From Symbiodinium natans (taxonomy: Eukaryota > Sar > Dinophyceae > Suessiales > Symbiodiniaceae), in contig CAJNDS010000446.1 of assembly GCA_905221605.1 (NCBI GenBank), forward strand, positions 1,722,904 through 1,786,903: a DNA stretch of 64,000 nt, written 5' to 3'. Both the position numbers and the translations under genes were made by a program. Shown piece by piece: positions 21,335 to 32,811 of this stretch. Under the pieces are notes generated by a model, which saw only the letters and a program-made list of their open reading frames with translations, was not told the DNA's origin and did no database searches. Each line of letters starts with the position of its first letter. The stretch's first letter is position 1.

Positions 21335-23830
21335 GCTTCATCTGAGACACGGGCTTGTCTTTTCAAGGGGTTTAGGGTTTAGGGCCTGGGTTCTGAGTTT
21401 AGGGTTTAGGGTTTGGGCTTTGGGGTTTAGGGTTTAGGCAGCCTCATCGTCGCTCCTTACCTTCCTTAATGGGTTCTGAAGTATGGGGCCCTAGGATTTA
21501 TATAGGGTATCTAAGGGGTACACAGTAAGAGGGGTCCCCATTTAAGGGCCCGTATGAAGGCACCGCGTAACTACCTTAGGGTTCAGGGCAATCAGTGCTT
21601 GGGTGGCGTTGGAGCTGCGATTTAGGATTTAGGATTTAGGATTTAGGGTTTAGGGTTTAGGGTTTAGGGTTTTTCCCCTAACAGCTAGAAACCCTTAACA
21701 TTCCTTCCAATCCTTGGTAGCCCAGTGGTACCCATTGTTTGTTTTTTTGGTTTCTCAATTTGTTGGTTCTAGGTTCCCGTTTTAAGTAACCAACCCCAAG
21801 AAGGGTACCCTTATCATAATATGGGCTACCAAAAATCCTTTATGACCTTTAAAGCCCCTAGAGCCCTCAAACAATGTAAACTCTAGAGGCTAGACCGTAA
21901 AAAAGAACAAACCCTTAAGCCCTAAGAGCCTAAACCTTACACCCTAAACTCTAAACCCTAAACCCTAAACTCTAAACCCTAAACCCTAAACCCGGAACTC
22001 TACACCCCAAAGCCTGAAAGCTCAGTTGCTCAGCGATGCCGACAGATTGACCCAGCCCAAACCGTGAAACCCCGAAGAACCTAAAACCCTACAAGCTCTA
22101 AATGCCTAAACCCTAAACTCTAAACCCTAAACCCTAAACCCTAGACTACCCCCCCCCCCCCCCCCCCCCCCCTAAACCTCCCTGGTAAGGTCACGCACTC
22201 GCCCCCGGAGCTTCTGCAGCACCCTCGCGCGGCTACCTCCTGGGTCCAGTCTCAGGCAGCCGCTCGTGCCCAACCTGTTGGGTTTTGGGTTAAGGGTTTA
22301 GGGTTTAGGATTTAGGGTTTAGGGTTTCGGGTTTTGGGTTTAGGGTTTAGGGTGACACTATTGCGCCCCTTGGCGCACAGTCCAAATCCAAAGTACCTGA
22401 AGCTGTGTCCAAAAATTGCTTCAAGGGCTGGGGTTGAGGGTTAAGGGCATACCGTCCCCTCCCCCCCCCCCCCCCCCCCCCCCCCCCAAACAAAAAAAAC
22501 GAAAACATAAACAAACACAAAAACTTAAACCAATCAAAAACCCTAAACCCTAAATCCCCACCCAACCTGCTCAGGCCACACCCACCCCTTCTAGCCTGGA
22601 CCCAGAGCAGCAGGGGCGAATCCTTGCCTTGAGCTGGGGACCTTGTCCCTTTCTGTGAAAACCTAACCCCTAAACCCTAAGCCCTAAACCCGAAACCCTA
22701 AACCCGAAACCTGAACCCTGAACCCTAAACCCTGAACCCTGAACCCTAACTCACTCTGTCTTTGAGAGTGAAAGAAGGCGTGAAGATGAATGGATCCCTG
22801 CGCTTACTACAGAAACAAGCATGCCGCTCTTGCCTGTTGGTATTTCACGGCAACAAATTCTGTGGCTGGTTGCCCTTTGTTGTTTTTGTGAGGACCCCTC
22901 AAGGCTCCTGGAGTTTACGGCTTCTCGAACCCTAAACCCGAATCCCTAAACCTTAAACCCAAAACCCTAAAACCCTTCCGGGTTTTAAGAGCTCAGGCGA
23001 AGGATCCCGGCTTCAAGCACATCTACACCCTGGCGCCTTGCATGAAGCTGGCTGTCGGCGAACCGTAGTTCGGTTTCTCAGGGTTCAGGCTTTTCGAATC
23101 GGCTTTAAGGGTTTAAGGATTGAAGGGTTTCATGATTTAAGGGCCCAATGGTTTCAGGGTTTAAGGGTTCAAGGGTTCACGAGTTGAAGGTTGTAAGAGT
23201 TCAAGGGTTCAAGGGTGTAAGGGTTTAAGGAATTTCGGGTCTACGGGTCAACCCTAAAGCACTCAAGGCTGGTTTTTTTGGCTCAGGATGGACTGTAAGA
23301 TGATTCTAAGACTTGTGATTCCAGGAGCGTTTCACAGCCTACATATTCAGGACAGCCGCGTTGCAGCCGGTTGACCTCAACTCCACGACATCAAGAGAAG
23401 TATTGGATTTAGGACTTGGGGTTTTTAGGATGTAGGTTCATCCAACACCCCAGAAACCGACTGCACAGGAATTCAATGCTGGCGGGGGGTTTGTGAATTG
23501 TAAGGATCAACGTGTAGGTACCTTCAGGGATAGTACCCCAAGAACGGACCCCTGATCGGACTAAACCCTAAACCCTAAACCCTAAACCCTAAACCCTAAA
23601 CCCTAAACCCTAAACCCTAAACCCTAAACCGTCTGGGGCTTAGGGTGTCGGGTTCGGAGCCATTCGAAGCTGACAGTCCCTGTGGGCCTTCATTTAAAGC
23701 ACAAACCTATAAGCCCAACGCCAGCAAGAAGGGTTTCTAGAGTTTAGAGATAGGGTTAGGGTTTAGGGTTTAGGGTTGAGGGTTGAGGGTTGAGGGTTTA
23801 GGGTTTAGAGTTTAGGGTTGAGGGGGTTAG
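20724..23830. repeat. Telomere-type tracts 20.7-23.8 kb
   Basis: G-rich 21367-21435, 21619-21672 (TTTAGGA then TTTAGGG), 22282-22353, 23745-23830 (with TTGAGGG). C-rich 21925-22005, 22103-22143, 22662-22750, 23562-23630. 23085-23230 has loose TTCAAGGG/TTTAAGGG units. Confidence 0.85.
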
Positions 23831-24264
23831 GTGACGCTCTAAGCGCGCTTTGCCCGGTTTCAGGCCTTCAGTGTTCTTTTGGGTGGGGTTCCGGAATCCG
23901 CCCGAATGGCACCCTGAATCCCAAAGCTGCTTCAGGGATCTGTGCTAAACCCCTAAGTGCAATGAAACATCAACCCCAAAAGCCTAGACCCTAAACCTAA
24001 ACCTCAGAACCCGTAAACCCAAACCTTTGGCCCAATTTGGTGGTTCAAGGTTCCCTAGCAAAGAAGTCTACCCCCAACGGGGTATCCTGGGGTACCCTTT
24101 TCATTATATGCTTGCTGGGCCCTAAACCCGAAACCCTCAACCCTAAACCTTAAAACTTAAAACGCATAACCCTAGTGTTTGATCGGCCAACACCCACCTC
24201 TTGCTCAGGCCGGACGAAACCCCAGTAGGCTGGTGAGTGGGGAGTTCTCTTTTTTTGGAAAATG

Positions 24265-24302
<38 letters not shown>

Positions 24303-24972
24303 GGGGTGGGGGTGGCATGGTGTAGGGTTTAGGGTTGAGGGTTTCCCTTGGCTGTTTGGTCAAGGGGGCTGCTTCAGGGCTTCGAGTTGTTGTTTTAAGG
24401 CTCTTGACGTTTGGGGCCTTTTCGGATGCTCGGGTGCAAACGGAGTGCCGGGGTTTGCTGCGCGCTGCTGCCTGTCTTTCAGTTGAACCCGAAGGCCCCA
24501 ACCCTTGATAACTTGGCCTTAGGTTTTCGGGTTTGGGCTCAGCCTTCAACCCTTGCTCCTTGGACCCCCATGAAACCTTAAACGCCTTCAGAACGTGAGG
24601 AAAACAGGTTTCACAAAGGCGCTTCTCTGCTTTTTTCAAATTTTTGTCGTGTGTTTAAGTACCTGAGGCCCAAAGCAAGCCCTCAATCGCAGAGCCAGTA
24701 CTGCATCAGGGTCTGTGTTTGGGTGCCCTTGATATCGGTCTCCGTGATAGGACAGGAGCCCCCACACGGACCGTAATTTCGAGAAACCCATTGCTAATGG
24801 GTTCAGGGTTGTAGGGTTGAAACCCTAAACTCTAAACTCTAAACCCTAAACCCTAAACCCTAAACCCTAAACCCTAAACCTTAAGCCCTAGTACGGTTGA
24901 TGTCACAGGTTCATCCTTGTGGACACTCCGCCGCAACCGTCGGGCAGACGAGTGCGAGAGATTGAGGCACCT
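21335..24972 (+). CDS. Gene block 6: unknown split gene or genes
   Basis: Product not recognised. Candidate exons: 21335-21369, 21685-21716, 22026-22063, 22256-22276, 22381-22404, 22595-22644, 22786-22839, 22997-23064 (in-frame TAG at 23066, possibly terminal), 23325-23369, 23469-23499, 23528-23553, 23714-23732, 24483-24522, 24693-24710, 24909-24972. The 21685 exon (LETLNIPSNP) ends exactly where a family A fold-back element starts. 22595 to 22839 and 23325 to 23553 are phase-consistent; the peptide at 23469 reads EFNAGGGFVN. The 24909 exon reads FILVDTPPQPSGRRVREIEA. Poly-C and poly-G runs at 22149, 22461 and 24266 lie in introns. A gene boundary near 23.1 kb is likely. Confidence 0.45.
21717..21833 (+). 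mobile_element. Family A element after exon 21685-21716
   Basis: The left end GTAGCCCAGTGGTACCC is the splice donor of the preceding exon. The right end GGGCTACCAA has lost the final AG, so splicing probably uses a later acceptor. The right half keeps GGGTACCCTTATCATAATATGG intact, which makes this copy useful as an 'empty' reference for the tract-bearing copies. Confidence 0.65.
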
Positions 24973-25299
24973 GTGCGTCTCCATAAAACTAATCTGGAGA
25001 TCTTCAAACTTATGGCATATCCCATGGAATTACAAAAGCTATGGCTTATTATGGTGTTTATATCAATTAGGGCAGTTCGGGGGGCGGGGGTCTGGCTAAA
25101 GTTTAGGGCTTTGTAGGGTTCCACCCCATCCAAAACCTTACCCCCGCCAAACCCTAAGTGGATTCCATGGTTGCAGGGCATTAGGGTTGAGTATGTGCTG
25201 CACCGTCCTTAGGGCTGTCTAGTGTTCGTATAAGCAGGGGATCCCAAAGCCTAAACCCGTTTTACCTCTGAACCTTTCAACCCCCGCATGGTTCGACAG

Positions 25300-27068
25300 G
25301 ATCAGCGTCGAAACACGGCCCGAAGCTTCTACAACGTCTTTTGCGTCGCCCTGAGAGTTGTGCAGGACTTTCTTGGTAACCCGGTGGTACCCTTTCCCTT
25401 TTTGGTTCAAGGTTCCCTGGTAAGGTAGCCAACCCCAAAAAGGGTACCCTTGTTATTATGTGGTTACTACCGAGCTTTTGAGGTTTTTTGGACGGTTTTT
25501 GAGTGTTTGGAGGTTTGAGGGTTCAGGGTTTAGCGGGATTGTGGACAGACATGTAGGTTAGGTGGGTTGCGGGTTTCGGTCGAAGTTGGTGTGCAGGGCA
25601 TCTTTGTTCTGAGACGTGGCTCGAAATCGGGATCCGTAAAGTTCACCCCATGTTCAACCCATGTCGCTCGTGCGTTCCATGGGATGCAAGACCAGGTTTA
25701 GGGTTTAGGGTTTAGGGTTTAGGGTTTAGGGTTTAGGGTTTAGGGTTTAGGGTTTAGGGTTTAGGGTTTAGGGCTCCATCCCCCCCCCCCCCCCGGCGTT
25801 CATGCTGGGGATTTGGTCGGGGTTCCGTCACCAACAAATGCGGGGGCGTGATTTCAGAAGGAAGCACCTTGGTTCTGGGTTCCCTCATTAAGTAGCCAAC
25901 CAAAAAAAGGAAACCCTAAACCCTAAACCCGAAGACCTTATCACAATATGGTTACTGGGCTACTAAGTAGTTCTCCCCCCGAAGAGCCACACAGAGGTCT
26001 CAAGCCTGGTCCGCGAGCTCGGAGTTTTATGGTTTAGGGTTTGGGGTTAGGGTTTAGGCTTTGGGTTTTAGGGTTTGGGTTAGGGTGTGGCGCCCAAATG
26101 CATGAAGGTCTTTCGGAGCGCAGTTTCCGGGTCTGAAGGGAAGCGGCCCGACCGATTCCTTGATGAAGCCGTATGTTGGGGTTCAGGGGGTTAACGAGGT
26201 AGTTCCCAAACCCTAAACTTGCGATGTCCCTGATGTCACCTATACACGGGAACTAAGCCCTGCTGTGGTGGAGATGATGCGATGCAAACTTGGTGCTTTG
26301 ATGGCGACCGCTTTACATTGCCGAAGCTTCAGCCGATTGTGTTGCGCCTAGTGCAATTCTCTGCGGTCGAGTTCGTATTCATATGAGATTGCGGTGTATA
26401 AGTTCACAACCCAGGTCCAGAAGCACATCTGGCCGGAACATCTTCAAGCCAAATGGCCACGAGGGCTATGGCTTTGTCAAAGAGGGGAGCTCCTTGAGTT
26501 CTAGATCGGTGCTCCTTATCATATTGGCGCAGTACCTTGGCCTCAGGTGGCTGTTGGAGCAGCCGGACGGCAGTTTTCTGCCGAACATGCCCAGAGTCCA
26601 GACCCTCTCCCTCAACCAAGGACCCGAAGCCTGTCTAGATGAAGAGATCTCATGGGCTTACTAGGACCAGTGTTGATTTTTCGGGTTTAGGGCTCAGAAC
26701 TGAGAGTCCCTAAGGACTTCATGCTTCGGCCCCTTGAAGAAGAAGGGTACGATACTTGTGGCGCCAGGGTTCAGGATTTCGGGTCTGGGATTTATGGGGT
26801 TTAGGGCGTTTTTCGGCTCTGGGGTTTGGGGTCCAAGGTTTTGGGCAACCCTAAACCTGAAACCCTACACCCTAAACCCTACACCCTACACCCTAAACCC
26901 TAAACCCTAAACAACCCGAAACCCTAAAGCCTAAACCCTGCACCCTACACCCTAAACCCTACACCCTAAACCCTAAACGACTTCTTGGGCGCTGCAGAGG
27001 TGACCATCCCGCAAGCATCGTGGCCGACTTCACCATGCCCCTGACACGGGAGGCCGGGCCTCAACAGG
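25300..27068 (+). CDS. LEQP-type multicopy dinoflagellate protein (partial model)
   Basis: Candidate exons: 25300-25375, 25475-25494, 25597-25635, 25858-25871, 25968-26008, 26108-26170, 26258-26338, 26415-about 26626, 26715-26768, 26997-27068. The pair 26258/26415 joins across an 80-bp GT-AG intron to give a cysteine, then SRSTSGRN, and later LRWLLEQPDGSFLP with an upstream SSRSVLLIILAQYL helix. This order (small hydrophobic stretch, C-S-F, R-S-T-S-G-R, S-R-V-L-L, W-LEQP-S, P-RVQ) matches from memory a very abundant uncharacterised protein family in Symbiodiniaceae genomes; its function is unknown. Exon 25300 (25 codons, ends RVVQDFL) and 25475 are separated only by a 99-bp family A element. 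Whether the outer exons belong to the same gene is uncertain. Confidence 0.55.
25376..25474 (+). mobile_element. Family A introner-like element acting as intron
   Basis: A 99-bp element starting GTAACCCGGTGGTACC and ending GGTTACTACCGAG. It lies exactly between two coding exons in phase (25300-25375 and 25475-25494). The arms are inverted repeats and the middle holds an AAGGGTACCCTT palindrome. Family A consensus from the copies here: left TTGGTAGCCCAGTGGTACCC, right ATGGTTACTGGGCTACCAAG, with GGTTCAAGGTTCCC in the left half. Confidence 0.75.
25872..25967 (+). mobile_element. Family A element carrying a CCCTAAA insert
   Basis: Runs from GTTCTGGGTTCCC to GGTTACTGGGCTACTAAG. The segment that reads GGGTACCC in other copies is replaced at 25911-25930 by three CCCTAAA-type units. 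It lies between exon candidates 25858-25871 and 25968-26008, in compatible phase. The left arm is truncated. Confidence 0.65.
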
Positions 27069-28089
27069 GTTTAAGGTTTATGGTTGTTTAGGGTTTAGGG
27101 TTTAGGGTCTAGGGTTTAGGGTTGAGGGTTGAGGGTTGAGGGTTGAGGGTAGGGAGTTTATTTAGGAAGTTTAGGGCTTTTATTATTTTATTTTTTGTTT
27201 TTTTGTTGGGGGGGGGGGGGTGTTAAGCAATGCGCAGTTGGTTCCGGGAGGTATAGCCTAAGTGCTAAGACGTATAACCCCCGGCTTTCCCCAAAAGCCA
27301 GGTATCGCTGATCTCCTACAGAACTTTCACGCCTGAAGGTTTAGGGTTGAAAGGGTTTTGGGGTGTTTTGGGTTTGGGCGTAGGGTGTAGGGTTTGGGGG
27401 TTTATAGGGTTTATAGTTTATAGGGGTTTATGTGAAGAGGTTTATTGAAGGGCTCTGAGATATGCGCCATTGGGTTGTTCTAGGGTATATAACGGGTACA
27501 TAAGGAGTCCCATATAAGGCCCATATTCAGTGACCATGTAAGTACCCCTAGAAGGTTTGGGTGCAGGGTTCCGGGGGTTTAGGAGTCATTGACAGGGGTC
27601 ACCAAACCCGAGGGTACCACCTTCGGGGTCCAAGGTTTAGGGTTTAGGGTTTAGGGTTTAGGGTTTAAAGTGCGGCATGATGGTGATGACTCTAAGGGCA
27701 GTTGCATGGGCCGTTGATGTAGTCCCTAAACCCTAAACCCTAAACCCTAAACCCTAAACCCTAAACCCTAAACCCTAAACCCCAAACCCCAAACCCTAAA
27801 CCCTAAACCCTAAACCCTAAACCCTAAACCCTAAACCCTAAACCCTAAACCCTAAACCCTAAACCCTAAACCCTAAACCCTAAACCCTAAACCCTTACCT
27901 TCTTTAAACGGCTCTGACGTCTGGGTAGGGTATATAAGGTCCCATTGGAGGGCCCATGCTAAGGGACCACGGACGTGCTTTGCGGGTGTAGAAGCGAGGG
28001 TTTGGAATCCAGATCTTCCCAGGCCCCCTTAACTCAGGAATCTCGCGGAACTTGATTTGAGGATCCTACAGTGCTGTGAATTGGTGCAG

Positions 28090-29143
28090 GAGAGCATGAG
28101 ATCCCATAGGCACATAAAGTAGCGGCCCCCCTTATACCAACTTTACTTCGGCGAGGTCCATCCTACATTCTAAGACGTATAACCCAATTTAGGGCCCTTA
28201 TAACTCTCTGCATAACTCGGGGCCCCTGCTTGTAGCCCTAAACCCTAAACCTTATAGCTACAACAACTAGGCGGTTTGTACTTGTACAGAACTGCCGAGA
28301 AAAGCCCTAGGTCGGCAGTCTTGAGGCACTTCTCTTCTGGCGGCTTCCTCACCTCTGAGACTTGCACCCTAAACCCTAAACCCTAAACCCGAAACCCTAA
28401 ACCCTAAACCCTAAACCCTAAACCCTAGGCTCGGACCCCCCTTCACCCAGAACTCCGCTGCAACCCGAAGCCACGACCCCGACTGACTAGGTGCAGGGCG
28501 CGTCGCAGGCCCACTTTGCTGTTTTGGGGGGGGGGCCTTGTTAGGGTTTAGGGTTTAGGGTTTAGGGTTTGGGGTTTGCGGTTTGGGGTTTGGGGTTTGG
28601 GGTTTGGGGTTTGGGTTCTGGGGTTTAGGGTTGGGTTAGGCTTAAGGTTTTATACAAGCTGATATAGATGCACGTATGTATGAAAGTACGTATGTAAGCA
28701 CGTAAGCAACCAAGTAAGTATGCATGTACGTACACACATCATCACCTTCGACTGGATGCCTGCAAACGACCTTATTCCCAGCTGTTAGGGTTTAGGCTCC
28801 CTCATAAGCCCCTTTAAACCAAAAAGGGGTCACCCTTTGTCGTTCCTGGGCTACTCGTGGGTCTAGGAAAGCTTCAGTTCTCAAGGCCCCCTCCTCCCGG
28901 CCCCGCGCCGCAACCTAAACCCTAAAGCCCTTGAACCCTCAAGGGGTCACCATGAACCCTTGAACCCACACGACCCCTGAACCCCAAACCCTAGACCCCA
29001 ACTCCTAAACCCCAAACCCTAAACCCTCCACCCTAAACCCAGAACCCCAAACCCTAAACCCTAACCCCTGAGCAGAAGAACCTGACAGGATCAGGCACGA
29101 GCCCTGCAAGAAGCGCAGATGGAGGCCCTTTTCAGGCGTTAGA
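28090..29143 (+). CDS. Gene block 8: unknown split gene
   Basis: Product not recognised. Exons: 28090-28118 (ESMRSHRHI), 28290-28317 (TAEKSPRSA, phase-compatible with the first), 28451-28474 (GA donor needed) and 29089-29143 (DQARALQEAQMEALFRR; either a GT donor or an in-frame TAG at its end). The intron 28119-28289 contains a family F element that begins exactly at the donor, followed by a short CCCTAAA run. It could belong to block 7 or 9. Confidence 0.4.
28119..28235 (+). mobile_element. Family F element at donor of exon 28090-28118
   Basis: Begins GTAGCGGCCCCCC at the donor and ends GGGCCCCTGCTTGTAG. Splicing to the next exon at 28290 probably uses a later AG, after a short CCCTAAA run. 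Confidence 0.65.
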
Positions 29144-29195
29144 GTTTAGGTTTTGGGTTTTAGGGTTTAGGGTTTAGGTTGTTTGGGGTTAGGTT

Positions 29196-29424
29196 CTTGG
29201 TAGCCCGGTGGTACCCTTTTCCCCTTGTTTTGGTTCAGGCTTCCCTCATAAAGTAAGCAACCCCCAACAAGATACCCCTATTGTAATTGTAATATGGCTA
29301 CTACAAGTAGGGGGCCCCTTACTACACGAACTTTAGTTAAGGGAGTTATAGCCCAAATAGGAAGACTGATTACCCATCTCCGGGCCGTTATAGTCCTACA
29401 TATACCTAGGGGGCCCCTACTTGT
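29196..29424 (+). mobile_element. Abutting family A and family F elements
   Basis: A family A copy (29196-29307; left TTGGTAGCCCGGTGG, right ATATGGCTACTACAAG) runs directly into a family F copy (29301-29424; left CTACAAGTAGGGGG, right GGGGCCCCTACTTG). The two share CTACAAG at the junction. No coding exon is seen between them. Confidence 0.65.
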
Positions 29425-29799
29425 TTGGGGCACCCCAAATATTAGATGCCGTATTATAATAGGGATTCAAAAAGAGACGATGATTTTGACAGCCACCCAA
29501 ACAGGGTTTGGGGCGAATCTTTGAGGCTCAAGGCTTTCTGCCTGTTAGGGTTTAGGGTTTAGGGTTTAGGGTTTAGGGGTTTAGGGGTTTAGGGGTTTAG
29601 GGGTTTAGGGGTTTAGGGTTTAGGGTTTAGGGTTTAGGGTTTAGGGTTTAGGGTTCAGGGGTTAGGGGTTAGGGTTTAGGGTTTAGGGTTTAGGGTTTAG
29701 GGTTTAGGGGTTCAGGGTTTAGGGTTTAGGATTCAGGGTTTAGGGTTTAGGGTTTAGGGTTTAGGGTTTAGGGTTTGGCCACACCCAACATCTCCACAG

Positions 29800-32662
29800 C
29801 AGTCGCGCGGATGCCGTGCTGAAGATCGCAGATGGGTAGTTCTCCCAATTAGGGTCCTTTTGTGGGGTCCTCATTTAAGGCTGCTGGACCCTAAACGTAC
29901 ACCCTAAACCCTAAACCCTAAACCCTAAACCCTAAACCCTTTTCGGGTTTAGGTTTAGGGGTTAGGGATTTAGGGAGCCTTACAGGAAGGAGCCCCCCTG
30001 CTGCCTGATTGTGCTAACTGCAGGATTCTGTCTTAGGGGAAGTAAGGGACCTCTAGCCTAAGGGTTTAGGGTTTAGGGTTTAGGGTTTAGGGTTGAGGGT
30101 TTAGGGTTTAGGGTTTAGCGTTTAGCGTTTAGCGTTTAGTGTTTGGGCTTAGGTGATGAGACTTACCCAGTTGCAAGGAGGGGTAGTTCGAAATAAGGTT
30201 GTAGGGGCCTCAGTTTTAAGGGTAGTTACCCGGTCCCTTACCTTCTGCAAAGAAGTATGGGCCCTTGGGTTTTACAGGGCTCCTAAACCCTAAACCCATA
30301 TATTAAGGGGCCATGCAACTGCCCTACTAAATAGTTATCAGTCTGGCTATTTGGGCTGGTATTCTCTTAGTTATTGTTCCTCTACGACTGCCCGCGGAGG
30401 GGGATGGGGGGGGTGGGAGGGTTTAGGGTTTAGGGTTTAGGGTTTAGGGTTTAGGGTTTAGGGTTTAGGGTTTAGGGTTTAGGGTTTAGGGTTTAGGGTT
30501 TAGGGTTTAGGGAGAATTGGGGGGGGCGGGGGTGTTACAACCTGCAAGCCCTTTCAGGTCGCGCGCCTAAGGGCAGAGCTCCGAAAGAGGTGGGGGCTGC
30601 AGCAGACGTGAGGTCGGGGAGTAGCAAACGTCCGGGGGTTTAGGGTTTGGGTTTTAGGGTTTAGGGTTTAGGGTTTAGGGTTTAGGGTTTAGGGTTTAGG
30701 GTTTGGGGTTTGGGGTTTGGGGTGTGCGGTTTAGGGCTTGCGGTTTAGGGCATGTTTATCTGTGTTTTCTTTGTGGTACTTTACCGTACCTGTAGATCCT
30801 TACCTTTTTTGGGTTTATTGGGTTTCTTAGTAAGGCAGCTAAAAGTTAAATTTTTAGCTACCCTCCTGAGTGCAGCCAAGTTTTCTTTTTTGAATTTTCT
30901 TATGCTTGTTTTTTAGTTGGGGCGGGGTGGGGGGGGGCGGGGGGGGCGGGTGTATGTGCAGGATCCTGATTTTGGGCAGATCCCCACTTGCATACACGAC
31001 ACAGGCAAAGTGCCCGAGTTCTTGCGTGTATCTGGGTTGAAGGGCTTCTAGGGTCGGTTGCGCAGGGCCAATTGAGCAGACTAGCATAAACCTGTGGCAG
31101 ATGTCCGGGCTCTACATGTAGGACCCCCTAGTTATAATTGGGTTATAAGGGCCGTCAATTGGTTTAGAAGTCCTACATTTTAGGTTATACTTGCCTTACC
31201 TGAAGTTAGTATAGTACGGGGGCCCCTACGTGTATAGCATGCAGAATGTTAGGATGTATAGGCTCTGCGTTGTGATGTCGGGTGGAGGCCTTCATGGTGG
31301 GCATTGGGGATTGTTGTAGTTTCGGGTTTAGGGTTTAGGGTTTAGGGTTTAGGGTTTAGGGTTTAGGGTTTAGGGTTTAGGGCGATGATCAGGGTTTGGG
31401 CTTAAAAGCCACAATGCCCTCGACCCTGCGATGAGTGCCAATGCCCTTGCTTGAGCGGTTCACTTCCACAGCATGTTGAGGGAAGCTGATGTCCAAGGCA
31501 CCCGCATTCGGAGGTTTGTCGCTCTTTCAAGCCTTACGGTCCCGATAATGCTGAGCAGCGCGGAAATATGTGAAGCAGTGTCCCGATGCCAGTACCGTTT
31601 CGGCAGCCAAGACTATGCCGGCCACGAATGACGTCGCCTAGACTTCCGTGGGACGAGTCCCAGGACATGTTGCTCATACTGCATGTTTGAGGTAAGCTCG
31701 TGGAAGCCCTGTCTTTGGGAACTGATCAGCCATGTGCCCCTGAAACCATGGCTTCCGAGTGATGCGGTTGCTTCGGCAGTACTTTGCAGTCCGAGTTGAA
31801 GGTTCATGGGTCGACGGTCGAATCAGAAGACTATGTATTATATACTTTATATGATATACTATATATCATAATATATATATATATATATATGTTATGGATT
31901 AAATATTACATATTATATATTCTATATATTATGTATTCTGCATTATGTATTATATATTATATATTATATATTATATATTATATATTATATATTATATATT
32001 ATATATTATATATTATATATTATATATTTTATATTATATATTATATATTATATATTATATATATTATTTTCTTATGTATATATTTTTAGATAATATATTA
32101 ATTATATATATTATATATTATATGTTATATGTTATATGTTATATGTTATACATTATATATTATATATTATATGTTGCATATTATTTGTTATATATTAAAC
32201 TTAGTTATTCTATATTATATTATATATTATATTATATTATATTATATTATATTATATTATATTATATTATATTATATTATATTATATTATATTATATTAT
32301 ATTATATTATATACATACAATGTATATGATACATTCTTATCATCTCTATAATAAATCTTAAGCTTTAGCCATTCGAATCCTGCCTTACCGCCACCCCTGC
32401 ACCTTTCAATAAACCCCGAAGGGTTCATATGTTCATTGTTATTGTTTGTGTACATATATATATATACACATAAACATATGTATATATATATATACACATA
32501 TACATGTACATAGATAGATAGATAGATATACGCATGTGCCACAGATATACACATACCCCAACAACCCCAGCCCCTAAGCCTCTGTCTGTCATCGGACCCT
32601 TGCGGAGGCCTTATGGGCGCATGCTGCTGGAGTTCAACGAGGCGCGAATGGAATGGCTTTGA
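29800..32662 (+). CDS. Gene block 9: unknown split gene, probable TGA stop
   Basis: Product not recognised. Exons: 29800-29835 (SRADAVLKIADG), 30024-30041, 30558-30607 (VARLRAELRKRWGLQQ), 30962-31025 (DPDFGQIPTCIHDTGKV), 31101-31117, 31238-31296 (MQNVRMYRLCVVMSGGG), 31664-31691 (donor GTAAGC) and 32571-32662, which ends GRMLLEFNEARMEWL then TGA. Exons 31101 and 31238 are separated by exactly one family F element (31118-31237). The AT-rich microsatellite 31830-32330 lies between the last two exons. The link of the last exon to the rest is inferred. Confidence 0.45.
31118..31237 (+). mobile_element. Family F introner-like element acting as intron
   Basis: A 120-bp element starting GTAGGACCCCCTAGTT and ending CCCCTACGTGTATAG. 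It is exactly the intron between exons 31101-31117 and 31238-31296, which join in phase. Consensus ends of the family: ACAAGTAGGGGCCCC and GGGGCCCCTACTTGTAG. Confidence 0.75.
31830..32330. repeat. ATTATAT 7-mer and ATTAT 5-mer arrays
   Basis: ATTATAT repeated about 15 times (31945-32060), then mixed, then ATTAT repeated about 20 times (32205-32310). Followed by TA/CA and GATA runs to 32545. Confidence 0.9.
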
Positions 32663-32811
32663 GCTTGGAGTTGCTTTTGTGAGTTTGGGCTTCAGGGTCG
32701 TGAACCTAGGGTAGTAACCTTGGAGATATTTAGAGCTTAGGCTCTAGGTAGTAGTAGGGTTTAGGGTAGTATATAGTTCGCCTTGAAGCCTAAACCCTAA
32801 ACTCCTACAAG

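Larger units (their letters stand above)
24820..27150. repeat. Telomere-type tracts 24.8-27.2 kb
   Basis: C-rich 24820-24890, 26849-26980 (CCCTACA and CCCTAAA mixed). G-rich 25695-25773 and 27065-27150 (ending in TTGAGGG units). Confidence 0.85.
27632..31382. repeat. Telomere-type tracts 27.6-31.4 kb
   Basis: C-rich 27724-27894 (about 24 units), 28366-28427, 29887-29941. G-rich 27632-27668, 28541-28640 (with TTTGGGG), 29548-29778 (with six TTTAGGGG units), 30060-30150, 30419-30512, 30637-30735, 31322-31382. 27150-27620 holds no exon I trust. Confidence 0.9.
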
